Shown one piece after another: positions 14,033 through 21,904 of a stretch of 32,753 nt of DNA. The stretch comes from an uncultured Prevotella sp. (GTDB lineage Bacteria; Bacteroidota; Bacteroidia; Bacteroidales; Bacteroidaceae), in assembly GCA_900318625.1 (NCBI GenBank), contig ONLG01000018.1:1-32753 (forward strand). The letters are read 5' to 3'. A program made the position numbers and the translations under genes. The notes beneath the pieces are model-generated. The model did no database searches. It had not been told where the DNA came from and saw only the letters and a program-made list of their open reading frames with translations. Within the stretch, counting starts at the first letter, position 1; the number at the start of each line of letters is the position of its first letter.

Positions 14033-15116
14033 CAGAAGTGTTGCGGAAGCAAATAAGGCATTTGCTGAATTTATGAAATTGGCAGAAAGGGCCATGAACG
14101 AGAGGGCGAGAAAATCTCCTGTAGCTTATAGTCGATGTTCTCCCACAGAGGTTGAAGAGGTAACTCATAGGACTCTGATAGATGTATGTGCTGCAACACC
14201 TTTCCGTAGGGAAGACATTAAACTGGTATCAGGACATTCGTTTCCTGATATAATGACCTCTGATGTTTATGGAGTGGAGGTGAAAAGTACCAATAAAGAC
14301 AAGTGGACTTCAACGGGAAGTAGTATAATAGAGTCTACACGTTGTGAGAATGTTGAGAGAATATATATGATGTTCGGAAGTTTGGGAAGCAAACCGCCAT
14401 CGTTTCGTTGCCGTCCGTACCAAGAATGTCTTAGTAATATTGCAGTGACACACTCCCCAAGGTACCTTATTGATATGTCGTTGAAGCAGAATGAAAATAT
14501 TTTCAGCAAAATGTCGATAGACTATGATACCTTTCGTCAGCTTGGCGAAGCAGACAAAATACAAAAGGTAAGGGACTTCTATATTCAAAAAGCAAAAAAA
14601 GAGCGGAAAGTGGAGATGCCTTGGTGGATGGGAAAGACCACAAATGTTAACCTTTCATTCTTTAACGACCAATCAGCTGCAGTCAAGGAGGATCTGACGG
14701 CTCGTACATTTATTCTCTTTCCAGAGATATTCTCTAAACATTCAGCTGTTGCATACAAAGAAATAGCATTATGGTTGTGTAACCATTATTCGCTGTTGTG
14801 TTACAATATTAGAGATACCTTCTCCGCTGGAGGTCAGGTATATGCCATTGATGGTATGCAGTTGAATAATCCTTGTCCTCAAGTAGTGAAGAGGTTGATG
14901 GAATCTCTGGACAAGATTATATTCTTGCTTGATAATCCCGACTACGATATTATAGTGGATATAGGAGAATATTGGGAAGCTGGAGCTTTGCGTTCTGAAT
15001 TATTTTCTCAATGGATAAGAACAATGGAATATGTCTTTTCTAACAATCCGAATTTGAAAGAAATCTCAATTAAGGATATAATAGAGAAAAGAATAACCAG
15101 AATGACTTATAAATAG
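14007..15116 (+). CDS. Type II restriction endonuclease, PD-(D/E)XK type (predicted)
   Basis: The chosen ATG at 14007 has AAGGAA directly upstream and overlaps the methyltransferase by 26 bases, giving 369 residues; an in-frame start at 13962 is possible. Residues 79-93 read F-P-D-I-M...G-V-E-V-K, so D81, E91 and K93 fit the PD-(D/E)XK nuclease core, followed by S-T-N-K-D-K-W. No membrane segment or helicase motif is present. With an adjacent m5C methyltransferase, the simplest reading is the cognate endonuclease. I do not recognise a named relative, so the cleavage site is unknown. The gene is AT-rich like its partner. Translating the methyltransferase first and coupling the nuclease to it would help keep nuclease levels low on entry to a new host. 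Confidence 0.8.
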   Translation: MENIIAIHNRSVAEANKAFAEFMKLAERAMNERARKSPVAYSRCSPTEVEEVTHRTLIDVCAATPFRREDIKLVSGHSFPDIMTSDVYGVEVKSTNKDKWTSTGSSIIESTRCENVERIYMMFGSLGSKPPSFRCRPYQECLSNIAVTHSPRYLIDMSLKQNENIFSKMSIDYDTFRQLGEADKIQKVRDFYIQKAKKERKVEMPWWMGKTTNVNLSFFNDQSAAVKEDLTARTFILFPEIFSKHSAVAYKEIALWLCNHYSLLCYNIRDTFSAGGQVYAIDGMQLNNPCPQVVKRLMESLDKIIFLLDNPDYDIIVDIGEYWEAGALRSELFSQWIRTMEYVFSNNPNLKEISIKDIIEKRITRMTYK

Positions 15117-15137
15117 CGTACCGCTAATAAATGAATA

Positions 15138-15171
15138 TTCGGAAGATCGTTGCGTGCAAAGAACTTCCGAA
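15138..15171 (+). terminator. Hairpin after the restriction endonuclease
   Basis: TTCGGAAG (15138-15145) pairs perfectly with CTTCCGAA (15164-15171) with an 18-nt loop, 21 bases past the stop. No T run follows, so termination is only probable. Confidence 0.4.
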
Positions 15172-15219
15172 ACTCCAGTTTGCTTAATTGTCGTACATAT
15201 AGTCAGTTGCTGTCCCTCT

Positions 15220-16737
15220 CTATTCCCTCATTCTGAGGAAAGCCTTTGGCAGATAGGTTATCAGGTCGCTGGCTATGAGACTCTCCTTGCCCAGGTCTTT
15301 GGCCGCCAGATCGCCAGCCACTCCGTGCAGATACATCCCCACCATGCAGGCGTCGCCCCTCTGGTAGCCTCGGGCAAGCAGTCCGGTGATGATTCCCGTG
15401 AGCACGTCGCCGCTTCCGGCTGTTGCCATTCCGCTGTTGCCGGTGCTGTTGAAGATGATGTTGCCGTTGGGCAGGCACAGTGCTGAGTAGTGCCCTTTGA
15501 GCAGTATGTAGGCTTGCAGGTGCTGAGCCAGCTCCTGTGCCTTGTGCAGTCGTTCGTAATCGCTGCCGCAGGGTGTGCCTGCCAGACGGTCGAATTCCTT
15601 GGGATGTGGAGTCATTATGATGCCTTTAGGCAGCTGTTGCAGCCATGCGCGGTGGTTAGCGAGTATGTTCAGGCCGTCGGCATCCACCACCACGGGACAT
15701 TGGCTGCGCCTTATCTGCGAGATAAGGGCTATTGCGGTGGTCTCGTGGAGACCTATTCCCGGCCCTATGGCCACGGCCTCGAAGTCTTCGGAGTCGGTAG
15801 CCTCAGAGAAATAGGTTTCCTCGTGGTCCATCTGCAGCACCACTTCGGGCACTGAGGTCTGCATGATGGCGCAGTTCTTGCGTGGTGTCACGGCCACCAC
15901 CTTTCCCGCTCCCGACCTCATGCACGCCTTGGCAGCCAGCACTGCAGCCCCTGCCATGCTGTATCTGCCGGCAATGAGCAGTGCGCTGCCCATCGAGCCC
16001 TTGTGGGCGAAGTCGTCGCGCGAGAGCATACGCCCCCTGATGTCGGCTTCCTCGGCTATGCGGTACTGTGCTTCGGTGCGGTTTATGAACTCCTGGCTGA
16101 GCCTTATGTCGAGCACCCGCAGGCGACCGATGTACTGTTGTGTGTCGGCAAATAGGAAAGCCAGTTTCTTATGTTGCAGAGTGAGCGTAAGGTCGGCATG
16201 GATGATGTTGGCGCTGATGTTGTAGGAGTTGTCCTCGGGCATCAGTCCCGACGGCATATCTATGCTGACTACCTTCGATGGCGACTGATTGATGTACTTC
16301 ACCAACGAGGCAAAGCCTCCGGCGAGGGGCTTGTTCAGGCCCGAACCAAACAGTCCGTCGATCACCAGCGTGTCGGCTTCCAGTACGGGTGGGTCGAACT
16401 GGGTGGTCACTTCGGTGAAATCCTTTACGTATTTCGACTCGCGCAGCCGCTGCCTGTTGGTTACGCAGTCTTCAGAAAGGTGGTTGCTGATGTTGAACAG
16501 GTATGCTTTCACCCTGTAGCCCTCGTTTCCTAAAAGTCGTGCCACGGCCAGCGCGTCGCCGCCGTTGTTGCCCGGCCCTGCAAACACCACCACGGGCGTG
16601 CGGTTGCTCCATTCGTCCATTATGGCGCGGGCTATGGCCTTGGCAGCTCGTTCCATCAAGTCGATGGAGCGGATAGGCTCATGCTCCATCGTATATCGGT
16701 CAAGCTCATGTATCTGAGCACTTGTAAAAATCTTCAT
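15220..16737 (-). CDS. nnr: Bifunctional NAD(P)HX epimerase / ADP-dependent NAD(P)HX dehydratase
   Basis: This 505-residue fusion repairs hydrated NAD(P)H. The N-terminal YjeF_N (NnrE epimerase) domain covers about residues 1-215: V-F-A-G-P-G-N-N-G-G-D (51-61) binds the cofactor phosphate, and I-D-G-L-F-G-S-G-L-N-K-P-L precedes the catalytic region. The C-terminal NnrD dehydratase domain, a ribokinase-like fold, has G-S-M-G-S-A-L-L-I-A-G, A-I-G-P-G-I-G, V-V-V-D-A-D-G-L-N, T-P-H-P-K-E-F and the nucleotide motif G-S-G-D-V-L-T-G. Length is normal for the fused enzyme. It is a single gene on the minus strand, convergent with the restriction island. No defects were seen. Confidence 0.95.
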   Translation of the reverse strand: MKIFTSAQIHELDRYTMEHEPIRSIDLMERAAKAIARAIMDEWSNRTPVVVFAGPGNNGGDALAVARLLGNEGYRVKAYLFNISNHLSEDCVTNRQRLRESKYVKDFTEVTTQFDPPVLEADTLVIDGLFGSGLNKPLAGGFASLVKYINQSPSKVVSIDMPSGLMPEDNSYNISANIIHADLTLTLQHKKLAFLFADTQQYIGRLRVLDIRLSQEFINRTEAQYRIAEEADIRGRMLSRDDFAHKGSMGSALLIAGRYSMAGAAVLAAKACMRSGAGKVVAVTPRKNCAIMQTSVPEVVLQMDHEETYFSEATDSEDFEAVAIGPGIGLHETTAIALISQIRRSQCPVVVDADGLNILANHRAWLQQLPKGIIMTPHPKEFDRLAGTPCGSDYERLHKAQELAQHLQAYILLKGHYSALCLPNGNIIFNSTGNSGMATAGSGDVLTGIITGLLARGYQRGDACMVGMYLHGVAGDLAAKDLGKESLIASDLITYLPKAFLRMRE

Positions 16738-16757
16738 AACGTTAATGTAAAGCGAAG

Positions 16758-16765
16758 CAAAGTTA
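16758..16765 (-). promoter_or_regulatory. Promoter -7 element TAACTTTG for nnr
   Basis: The minus strand reads TAACTTTG 20 bases upstream of the nnr ATG at 16737. A -33 TTTA is possible further upstream. Confidence 0.6.
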
Positions 16766-16865
16766 CGGTTTTTTGCCGATAAACGGGTACATTATATTAA
16801 GAAAAAGTAAAGAAGTGCAGCCCGGCAGTCGCCCTTTTGTCTGAATCACCTTCCCGGGAAACAAG

Positions 16866-16953
16866 CAATATGAGTCATATTACTGACCAATATGGGCCAT
16901 ATTACTGACCAATATGGGCCATATTACCGACCAATATGGGCCATATTACCGAC
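16866..16953. repeat. Four tandem copies of a 22-bp palindromic unit
   Basis: Units lie at 16866-16887, 16888-16909, 16910-16931 and 16932-16953. Copies 2-4 contain the perfect palindrome AATATGG-G-CCATATT followed by AYYGACC. Copy 1 has AGT in place of the central GGC. The arrays abut a C/G-rich hairpin. There are no unique spacers, so this is not a CRISPR array. Confidence 0.9.
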
Positions 16954-16963
16954 CCACCCCCAA

Positions 16964-16982
16964 CCCCTCCCCAAGGGAGGGG
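16964..16982. repeat. C/G-rich hairpin CCCCTCCC-CAA-GGGAGGGG
   Basis: An 8-bp perfect stem with a 3-nt loop is embedded in C-rich then G-rich flanks (16954-16985). Very similar C-rich/G-rich hairpins are, from memory, scattered between genes in many Bacteroidetes. The role is unknown; a transcription terminator or a mobile repeat are both possible. Confidence 0.6.
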
Positions 16983-16998
16983 GGGCGAAAGGCTCTCC

Positions 16999-17052
16999 CA
17001 TAAGGCATATAAGTCCTATAAGTCCCATAAGCCTTATAAGACTTATAAGCCT
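16999..17052. repeat. Six degenerate 9-bp tandem repeats (YATAAGNCN)
   Basis: The units, in order, are CATAAGGCA, TATAAGTCC, TATAAGTCC, CATAAGCCT, TATAAGACT and TATAAGCCT. The strict 9-bp period keeps one frame open, which creates a spurious upstream extension of the hpt reading frame. Confidence 0.8.
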
Positions 17053-17106
17053 CCGCTGTCGTGGGGGACTGTGGTAGCTGACAATACATTTGTAGTGTGG
17101 CGATGC

Positions 17107-17131
17107 GTGCAAAAAAGCAAACTTTTTGCAC
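17107..17131. promoter_or_regulatory. Inverted repeat GTGCAAAAA / TTTTTGCAC, candidate operator for hpt
   Basis: Perfect 9-bp arms (17107-17115 and 17123-17131) flank a 7-nt spacer, ending 19 bases upstream of the -7 element at 17151. The position is suited to a regulator binding around the -33 region. No regulator is known. Confidence 0.4.
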
Positions 17132-17150
17132 GCTTTGCACTCGTTTTTCG

Positions 17151-17158
17151 TAACTTTG
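17151..17158 (+). promoter_or_regulatory. Promoter -7 element TAACTTTG for hpt
   Basis: TAACTTTG lies 23 bases upstream of the ATG at 17182. Candidate -33 TTTG copies lie 13 and 22 nt upstream, so spacing is not ideal for either. Confidence 0.6.
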
Positions 17159-17181
17159 CAAGCAAATTATCAACCACCTCA

Positions 17182-17721
17182 ATGAGTAGAATAGTAATTA
17201 AGGACAAAACCTTCGAGACCTCGATATCCGAAGCCGAGATATTGGAGCGCGTGTCGGAAGTGGCCAGCCGCATCAACAGCGACATGGCAGGCAAGAACCC
17301 TCTGCTGCTGGCAGTGCTCAACGGCTCGTTTGTCTTTGCTGCCGACCTGGTGCGCCGTCTGACCATACCGTGCGAGATAAGCTTCGTGAAGCTGGCTTCA
17401 TACGAGGGCACAGGCTCCACGGGCAACGTGACCGAGCTGATAGGGCTCAACTGCGACCTCGAAGGACGGACAGTAGTAGTTGTTGAAGACATTATCGACT
17501 CGGGTCTGACGATGGAGCGGCTGCTTGCCACCTTGCAGAAATACAATCCGGAGTCGGTTCATGTGTGTACGTTGCTGCTCAAGCCCGGCAACCTTCAGGC
17601 TAAGCTCGACATCGAGTATGTGGCTATTGAGATTCCCAATGACTTCATAGTGGGCTACGGCCTTGACTACGACCAGGCCGGACGCGGGCTGCGCGACATC
17701 TACACCGTAGTGGATAACTGA
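17182..17721 (+). CDS. hpt: Hypoxanthine phosphoribosyltransferase
   Basis: From the ATG at 17182 the protein is 179 residues, normal for bacterial Hpt. A longer in-frame start upstream runs through the tandem repeats and the promoter, so it was rejected. It salvages hypoxanthine (and usually guanine) with PRPP to give IMP or GMP in the cytoplasm. The PRPP-binding loop V-V-V-V-E-D-I-I-D-S-G-L-T is at 98-110, with E102 and D103 the acidic pair. L-N-G-S-F near 46-50 is the family segment that precedes substrate binding, and Y-G-L-D-Y near the end is typical. It is followed by adk, so both act in purine metabolism. Confidence 0.93.
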   Translation: MSRIVIKDKTFETSISEAEILERVSEVASRINSDMAGKNPLLLAVLNGSFVFAADLVRRLTIPCEISFVKLASYEGTGSTGNVTELIGLNCDLEGRTVVVVEDIIDSGLTMERLLATLQKYNPESVHVCTLLLKPGNLQAKLDIEYVAIEIPNDFIVGYGLDYDQAGRGLRDIYTVVDN

Positions 17722-17731
17722 TGGGGCTAAG

Positions 17732-17785
17732 AGGACTTTAGGTCACTAAGGACTTAAAGGAATCTAAAGATCCTAAGGACTTTAG
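17732..17785. repeat. Short degenerate repeats (AGGACTTTAG / AGGACTTAAAGG)
   Basis: AGGACTTTAG at 17732-17741, AGGACTTAAAGG at 17749-17760 and AGGACTTTAG at 17776-17785 lie in the hpt-adk gap, separated by short related segments (CTAAAGATCC). The degenerate, CTAAGG-rich appearance is similar in kind to the 9-bp array upstream of hpt. Confidence 0.55.
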
Positions 17786-17925
17786 CAGATAACGAAATGC
17801 GCATCATAAAGCTGCCCCATCTGCCCAGCGACACCAAGGATGTGCGCCAGGGCGACTATCTTCCCGACGTGTGGAAGGGAAAGGAAATCAAAGTAAAGCA
17901 AAACCAAGTAGAACAACATATCAAA

Positions 17926-18498
17926 ATGAAGAACATCGTGATATTCGGCGCTCCCGGCTCAGGCAAGGGAACGCAGAGTGACAAGCTCATTGCGCACTAT
18001 GGTCTGGAGCATATCTCCACAGGCGACGTGCTGCGAGCAGAGATTAAGAAAGGTTCGGAGCTGGGCAAGACCGCCCAGCAGTATATTGACCAGGGGCAGC
18101 TCATTCCCGACGAGCTGATGGTGAGCATCCTTGCCAAGGTGTACGACTCCTTCGGTCGTGCCCACAAGGGTGTCATCTTCGACGGCTTCCCCCGCACAAT
18201 CCCGCAGGCCGAGGCTCTGAAGCAGATGCTCAGCGAGCGCGGCGACAAGGTGGCTGCCATGCTTGAGCTCGACGTGCCCGAGGAGGAGCTGATGAAGCGC
18301 CTGCTGCTGCGCGGACAGCAGAGCGGACGCGCCGACGACAACGAGGAAACCATCAAGAAGCGCCTCGTGGTGTATCATTCGCAGACCATGCCGCTCATTG
18401 AGTGGTACAAGAAGGAGGGGCTGCACCACCACATCGACGGGCTGGGCGACCTCGACCGCATCTTCAAGGACATACAAGAGGTAATCGACAACATCTGA
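17926..18498 (+). CDS. adk: Adenylate kinase
   Basis: From the ATG at 17926 the protein is 190 residues, the expected size of the short-LID form. It interconverts ATP + AMP and 2 ADP. The P-loop G-A-P-G-S-G-K-G-T is at 8-16. The AMP-site segment I-S-T-G-D-V-L-R and the F-D-G-F-P-R-T motif follow. The LID region is short, with no zinc cysteines (R-G-Q-Q-S-G-R-A-D-D-N). The frame stays open 43 codons upstream to an ATG at 17797 with protein-like codon use in its first part. I chose the inner ATG because family members begin at the P-loop strand and an A-rich stretch precedes it, but an N-terminal extension cannot be excluded. Confidence 0.93.
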   Translation: MKNIVIFGAPGSGKGTQSDKLIAHYGLEHISTGDVLRAEIKKGSELGKTAQQYIDQGQLIPDELMVSILAKVYDSFGRAHKGVIFDGFPRTIPQAEALKQMLSERGDKVAAMLELDVPEEELMKRLLLRGQQSGRADDNEETIKKRLVVYHSQTMPLIEWYKKEGLHHHIDGLGDLDRIFKDIQEVIDNI

Positions 18499-18518
18499 TA
18501 CACTAAGACAACAGGCGG

Positions 18519-18563
18519 CACGGATTGCATGGATAGCGGCTTGCGGTATCCGTGTAATCCGTG
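18519..18563. repeat. 17-bp imperfect hairpin between adk and obgE
   Basis: CACGGATTGCATGGATA (18519-18535) pairs with TATCCGTGTAATCCGTG (18547-18563) with two G-T/A-C positions and an 11-nt loop. The AATCCGTG-type text is common between genes in Bacteroidales, from memory. It could serve as a partial terminator or processing site within the operon. Confidence 0.6.
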
Positions 18564-18585
18564 AAGCGTATTATGACAAAGGCTT

Positions 18586-19749
18586 ATGGAAAGTAATTTC
18601 GTTGACTATGTGAAGATATACTGCCGCTCGGGAAAGGGCGGACGCGGCTCTATGCACCTGCGCCACGTGAAGTATAATCCCAACGGCGGACCCGACGGTG
18701 GCGACGGCGGACGCGGTGGCAACATCTATCTGCGTGGCAACCACAACTACTGGACGCTGCTCCACCTGAAGTATGAGCGCCACATACGCGCCGAGCATGG
18801 TGGCAACGGCGGTCGCGACAAGTGTCATGGCACCGACGGCAAGGATGTCTACATCGACGTGCCCTGCGGCACTGTGGTCTACAATGCCGAGACGGGCAAG
18901 TTCGTGTGCGACGTGTCCTACGACGGCCAGGTGGTGATGCTGCTCAAGGGCGGTCGCGGCGGTCTTGGCAACTACCAGTTCCGCTCGGCCACCAATCAGG
19001 CTCCGCGCTATGCCCAGCCCGGCGAGCCAATGCAGGAGATGACCGTCATTCTGGAGCTGAAGCTGCTGGCCGACGTTGGACTGGTGGGACTGCCCAATGC
19101 CGGCAAGTCTACTCTGCTCTCTGCGCTGTCGAGTGCGCGTCCCAAGATAGCCAACTACCCCTTCACCACACTTGAGCCGAGCCTCGGCATCGTGGCTTAC
19201 AGGGACCAGAAGTCGTTTGTCATGGCCGACATTCCGGGTATCATCGAGGGTGCCAGCGAGGGCAAGGGGCTGGGACTGCGCTTTCTGCGCCACATTGAGC
19301 GCAACTCGCTGTTGCTGTTTATGGTGCCGGGCGAGACCGACGACATAAAGCGCGAGTATGAGATTCTGCTCTCCGAGCTGTCAAACTTCAATCCCGAGCT
19401 GCTCGAGAAGCACCGTGTGCTGGCTATCACCAAGAGCGACCTGCTCGACGACGAGCTGATATCGATGCTGCGCGAAACGCTGCCCGACGACCTGCCGGTA
19501 GTGTTCATATCCGCTGTGACGGGGCAGGGACTCGACGAACTCAAGGATGTGCTGTGGGCAGAGCTCAATTCAGAGAGCAACAAACTGAAGTCTATCACCG
19601 CCGAGGACACCCTTGTTCATCGCGACAAGGACATGAGCCTCTTTGCCACAGAGATGCAAGCCGAGGGCGAGGACATCGACATCGTTGAGGCCGAAGATGT
19701 CGACGACATTGAGTTTGTAGATGAGATAGAAGACCTTGACGAAGAGTGA
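18586..19749 (+). CDS. obgE: Obg-family GTPase
   Basis: The 387-residue protein is full length. The Obg domain (about 1-158) has the expected glycine-rich turns ([12 protein letters not shown] near 34-45, G-G-R-G-G-L-G-N near 122-129). The G domain has the P-loop G-L-P-N-A-G-K-S-T (168-176), the N-Y-P-F-T-T-L switch segment, D-I-P-G-I-I-E-G-A (215-223), T-K-S-D, and S-A-V-T-G-Q-G-L. The last 30 residues are strongly acidic, as is usual in this family. Obg GTPases associate with the 50S ribosomal subunit and couple ribosome maturation to nutrient and ppGpp status. It lies after adk, separated by a hairpin, and is probably co-transcribed with it. Confidence 0.96.
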   Translation: MESNFVDYVKIYCRSGKGGRGSMHLRHVKYNPNGGPDGGDGGRGGNIYLRGNHNYWTLLHLKYERHIRAEHGGNGGRDKCHGTDGKDVYIDVPCGTVVYNAETGKFVCDVSYDGQVVMLLKGGRGGLGNYQFRSATNQAPRYAQPGEPMQEMTVILELKLLADVGLVGLPNAGKSTLLSALSSARPKIANYPFTTLEPSLGIVAYRDQKSFVMADIPGIIEGASEGKGLGLRFLRHIERNSLLLFMVPGETDDIKREYEILLSELSNFNPELLEKHRVLAITKSDLLDDELISMLRETLPDDLPVVFISAVTGQGLDELKDVLWAELNSESNKLKSITAEDTLVHRDKDMSLFATEMQAEGEDIDIVEAEDVDDIEFVDEIEDLDEE

Positions 19750-20089
19750 GTGTCGCACGTAAGTTTCCTTATTCCAGCTTATGACGGTCAGCGAGCGTGT
19801 GAAAATATTGTGCCGACGTGCCTCTCGCATGGAGAAGAGTGGTTCGGCTATCCCCCTGTTTCCCGTGGTGTTCAGGAAAGCCGGTTTCAAGACATTCTTC
19901 TTCGACAACCAGAAGGAAGCCACGGACGGTGGGGATTACATACGACATAGCGCACACTCTGTTCAGGCTTGCATCGATAGCCACACCTTATTATAATAAT
20001 AGGTACGACGTGACAAGCAAGGACTACGACTGTGGGCGGAGAGTGGTGCAGGGAAAGTGTGACTATGACGAAATAATGAAACAGAAGCA
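19750..20089. other. obgE-pgeF gap, no convincing gene
   Basis: The gap is about 340 bases. All three plus-strand frames stay open for 66-91 codons, but none shows a recognisable family, lipobox or strong start. The best candidate, 19781-19996 (71 aa, opening MTVSERVKILCRRASRM), has an unusual cysteine, histidine and serine content. I see no promoter of the TAnnTTTG type. Possibly a decayed gene. Confidence 0.4.
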
Positions 20090-20917
20090 ATGAAGACCGA
20101 CAACACTGACATATCTGCAAAGCCCAGTCTGCTGCGCTACGACATCGCTGACGAGGTGCTGGCGTTCAGCACCATGCGCCACGGGGGAGCCAGCACGGGG
20201 GCATACGCAGAGATGAACATCAACTACTATTGTGGCGACGACCCACAGGCGATAGCCGAAAACCGCCGCCTGCTGTGCAGCGAACTGGGAATAGCCGACA
20301 GTCAGCTGCTCTATCCCCACCAGACGCATGGCTGCAAGGTGGTGGAGATTGACCGCGAACTGCTTGCATTGCCCAGTGGCGAGCAACAGCAGCGACTCGA
20401 CGGGGTTGATGCCGTTGTCACCAGGCAGCGAGGAATATGCATAGGAGTGTCTACAGCCGACTGCATACCTATTATAATATATGACCCTCTGCACCACGCC
20501 GTGGCTGCGGTTCATGCCGGATGGCGCGGCACTGTCGGGCGGATAGTGCAGAAAGCGGTGGCCGAGATGGCGGCGCGTTTCGGGTCGGAAGCCGGCAGCA
20601 TGAGTGCCGTTATTGGTCCGGGAATATCAAAAAAGAACTTCGAGGTTGGATGGGAAGTGTGGCAACAGTTTGCCGATGCAGGTTTCGCGATGGGCGAAAT
20701 CTCCGACAGTGCGAAGCGAAACGACTGTGGCCGTCGCCCACACATAGACCTGCCGCGATGCAATAAGCTGCAACTCATTGAGGCAGGACTGTCCCTACAC
20801 GCCGTCACCGAATGTGGGATATGCACCTACGACAACGCTGCCGACTTCTTCTCGGCACGCAGACTGGGCATCGACTCAGGCAGGATATTCACAGGAGTGA
20901 TGCTCCGAAACCTATAG
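20090..20917 (+). CDS. pgeF: Peptidoglycan editing factor (PgeF/YfiH, laccase-domain protein)
   Basis: The 275-residue protein belongs to the LACC1/YfiH (DUF152) family. The three zinc ligands fall in conserved contexts: H80 (P-H-Q-T-H-G), C125 (S-T-A-D-C-I-P) and H142 (A-V-H-A-G-W-R-G). Also seen are T-M-R-H-G-G (28-33), I-G-P-G-I-S and the closing C-x-Y-x-x-A-x-x-F-F-S-x-R. The E. coli homologue removes wrongly incorporated serine-linked UDP-MurNAc precursors; related proteins also act on purine nucleosides. Both roles fit this neighbourhood (hpt and adk upstream, envelope genes downstream). Length and motifs are normal. Confidence 0.93.
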   Translation: MKTDNTDISAKPSLLRYDIADEVLAFSTMRHGGASTGAYAEMNINYYCGDDPQAIAENRRLLCSELGIADSQLLYPHQTHGCKVVEIDRELLALPSGEQQQRLDGVDAVVTRQRGICIGVSTADCIPIIIYDPLHHAVAAVHAGWRGTVGRIVQKAVAEMAARFGSEAGSMSAVIGPGISKKNFEVGWEVWQQFADAGFAMGEISDSAKRNDCGRRPHIDLPRCNKLQLIEAGLSLHAVTECGICTYDNAADFFSARRLGIDSGRIFTGVMLRNL

Positions 20918-20944
20918 ATTACTACCAACGATAGACAGCAGACC

Positions 20945-21904
20945 ATGAAACAGCTAACGATAGTTATTCCCTGCTACAACGAACAGGAGGTGATACAGGA
21001 GTCGTTCGACCGCCTGGCGGAACTTTCTGCCAATGTTGAGAAGCAGAAAGGCTACCACACAAGACTCCTTTTTGTTGACGATGGTTCCACGGATGCCACA
21101 TGGCAGATTATAGAAAGGCTCAACAAGGAGCACCACCGCCTGGTAAGTGGGGTGAAGCTGGCTGCCAACGTGGGCCACCAGCAGGCTCTCATGGCAGGGC
21201 TTGAGCACGCCGTAGCCGACAGCGACATCATACTGAGCATAGATGCCGACCTGCAAGACGACATCAATGTGGTGCCACAGATGATTGACTGCTGTGAGGC
21301 AGGCTGCGATATAGTGTACGGTGTGCGCCGCGACAGGCAAAGCGACACGTTCTTCAAGCGCTCCACGGCGCAGCTCTTCTATCGGATGATGGGCCGTATG
21401 GGTGTGAAGACGGTGTATAACCATGCCGACTTCAGGCTTATGTCGCGCCGGGCGGTGGAGCATCTGTGCCAGTACAGAGAGCGAAACCTCTTTCTGCGAG
21501 GCATCGTTCCGCTGCTGGGATTTCCCACAGCCACCGTCTACTACGACCGCTCGCCGCGCACAGCCGGCACGTCCAAGTACTCGCTGGCAAAGATGGTGGG
21601 GCTGGCTGTCGACGGCATCACCTCGTTCAGCATACGTCCTGTGCGCATGGTGATGGCTATGGGGCTTCTGTTCCTGCTCATAACGTTTGGAATATTGTGC
21701 TATGTGCTTCATGCCTACATCGTAGGCGACACCGTTCCCGGATGGACTTCGCTGATGCTCTCGGTGTGGTTTGTGGGTGCGTGCATACTCATAGCCTTGG
21801 GAATAGTGGGCGAATATGTAGGGAAGACCTACATCGAGGTGAAAGACCGTCCGCGCTATCATGTCGAACAAACACTTGGGAGCAATGCAGTACAACGGGA
21901 TTAG
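20945..21904 (+). CDS. GT2 polyprenyl-phosphate glycosyltransferase (GtrB/DPM1-like)
   Basis: The 319-residue protein has a GT-A catalytic domain: I-V-I-P-C-Y-N-E-Q (6-14), V-D-D-G-S-T-D (44-50), the metal-binding D-A-D-L-Q-D-D (100-106), and an R-x-x-x-x-G-x-S-K-Y-S segment after T-A-G. Two membrane helices near residues 235-290 follow. This layout is that of bactoprenol glucosyltransferase GtrB and dolichol-phosphate mannose synthases, which load a sugar from a nucleotide donor onto a lipid-phosphate carrier at the cytoplasmic face. The sugar cannot be predicted. It begins 27 bases after pgeF and overlaps the next membrane gene by 44 bases, implying that the carrier-linked sugar is used by the downstream polytopic protein. 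Confidence 0.92.
   Translation: MKQLTIVIPCYNEQEVIQESFDRLAELSANVEKQKGYHTRLLFVDDGSTDATWQIIERLNKEHHRLVSGVKLAANVGHQQALMAGLEHAVADSDIILSIDADLQDDINVVPQMIDCCEAGCDIVYGVRRDRQSDTFFKRSTAQLFYRMMGRMGVKTVYNHADFRLMSRRAVEHLCQYRERNLFLRGIVPLLGFPTATVYYDRSPRTAGTSKYSLAKMVGLAVDGITSFSIRPVRMVMAMGLLFLLITFGILCYVLHAYIVGDTVPGWTSLMLSVWFVGACILIALGIVGEYVGKTYIEVKDRPRYHVEQTLGSNAVQRD

Noticed and set aside
16866-17052. Possible CRISPR array
   Set aside because: The 22-bp and 9-bp units are contiguous, without unique spacers, and there is no cas gene in the window.
16936-17181. N-terminal extension of hpt (82 codons)
   Set aside because: It consists of the tandem repeats and the promoter region, kept open only by the 9-bp periodicity.
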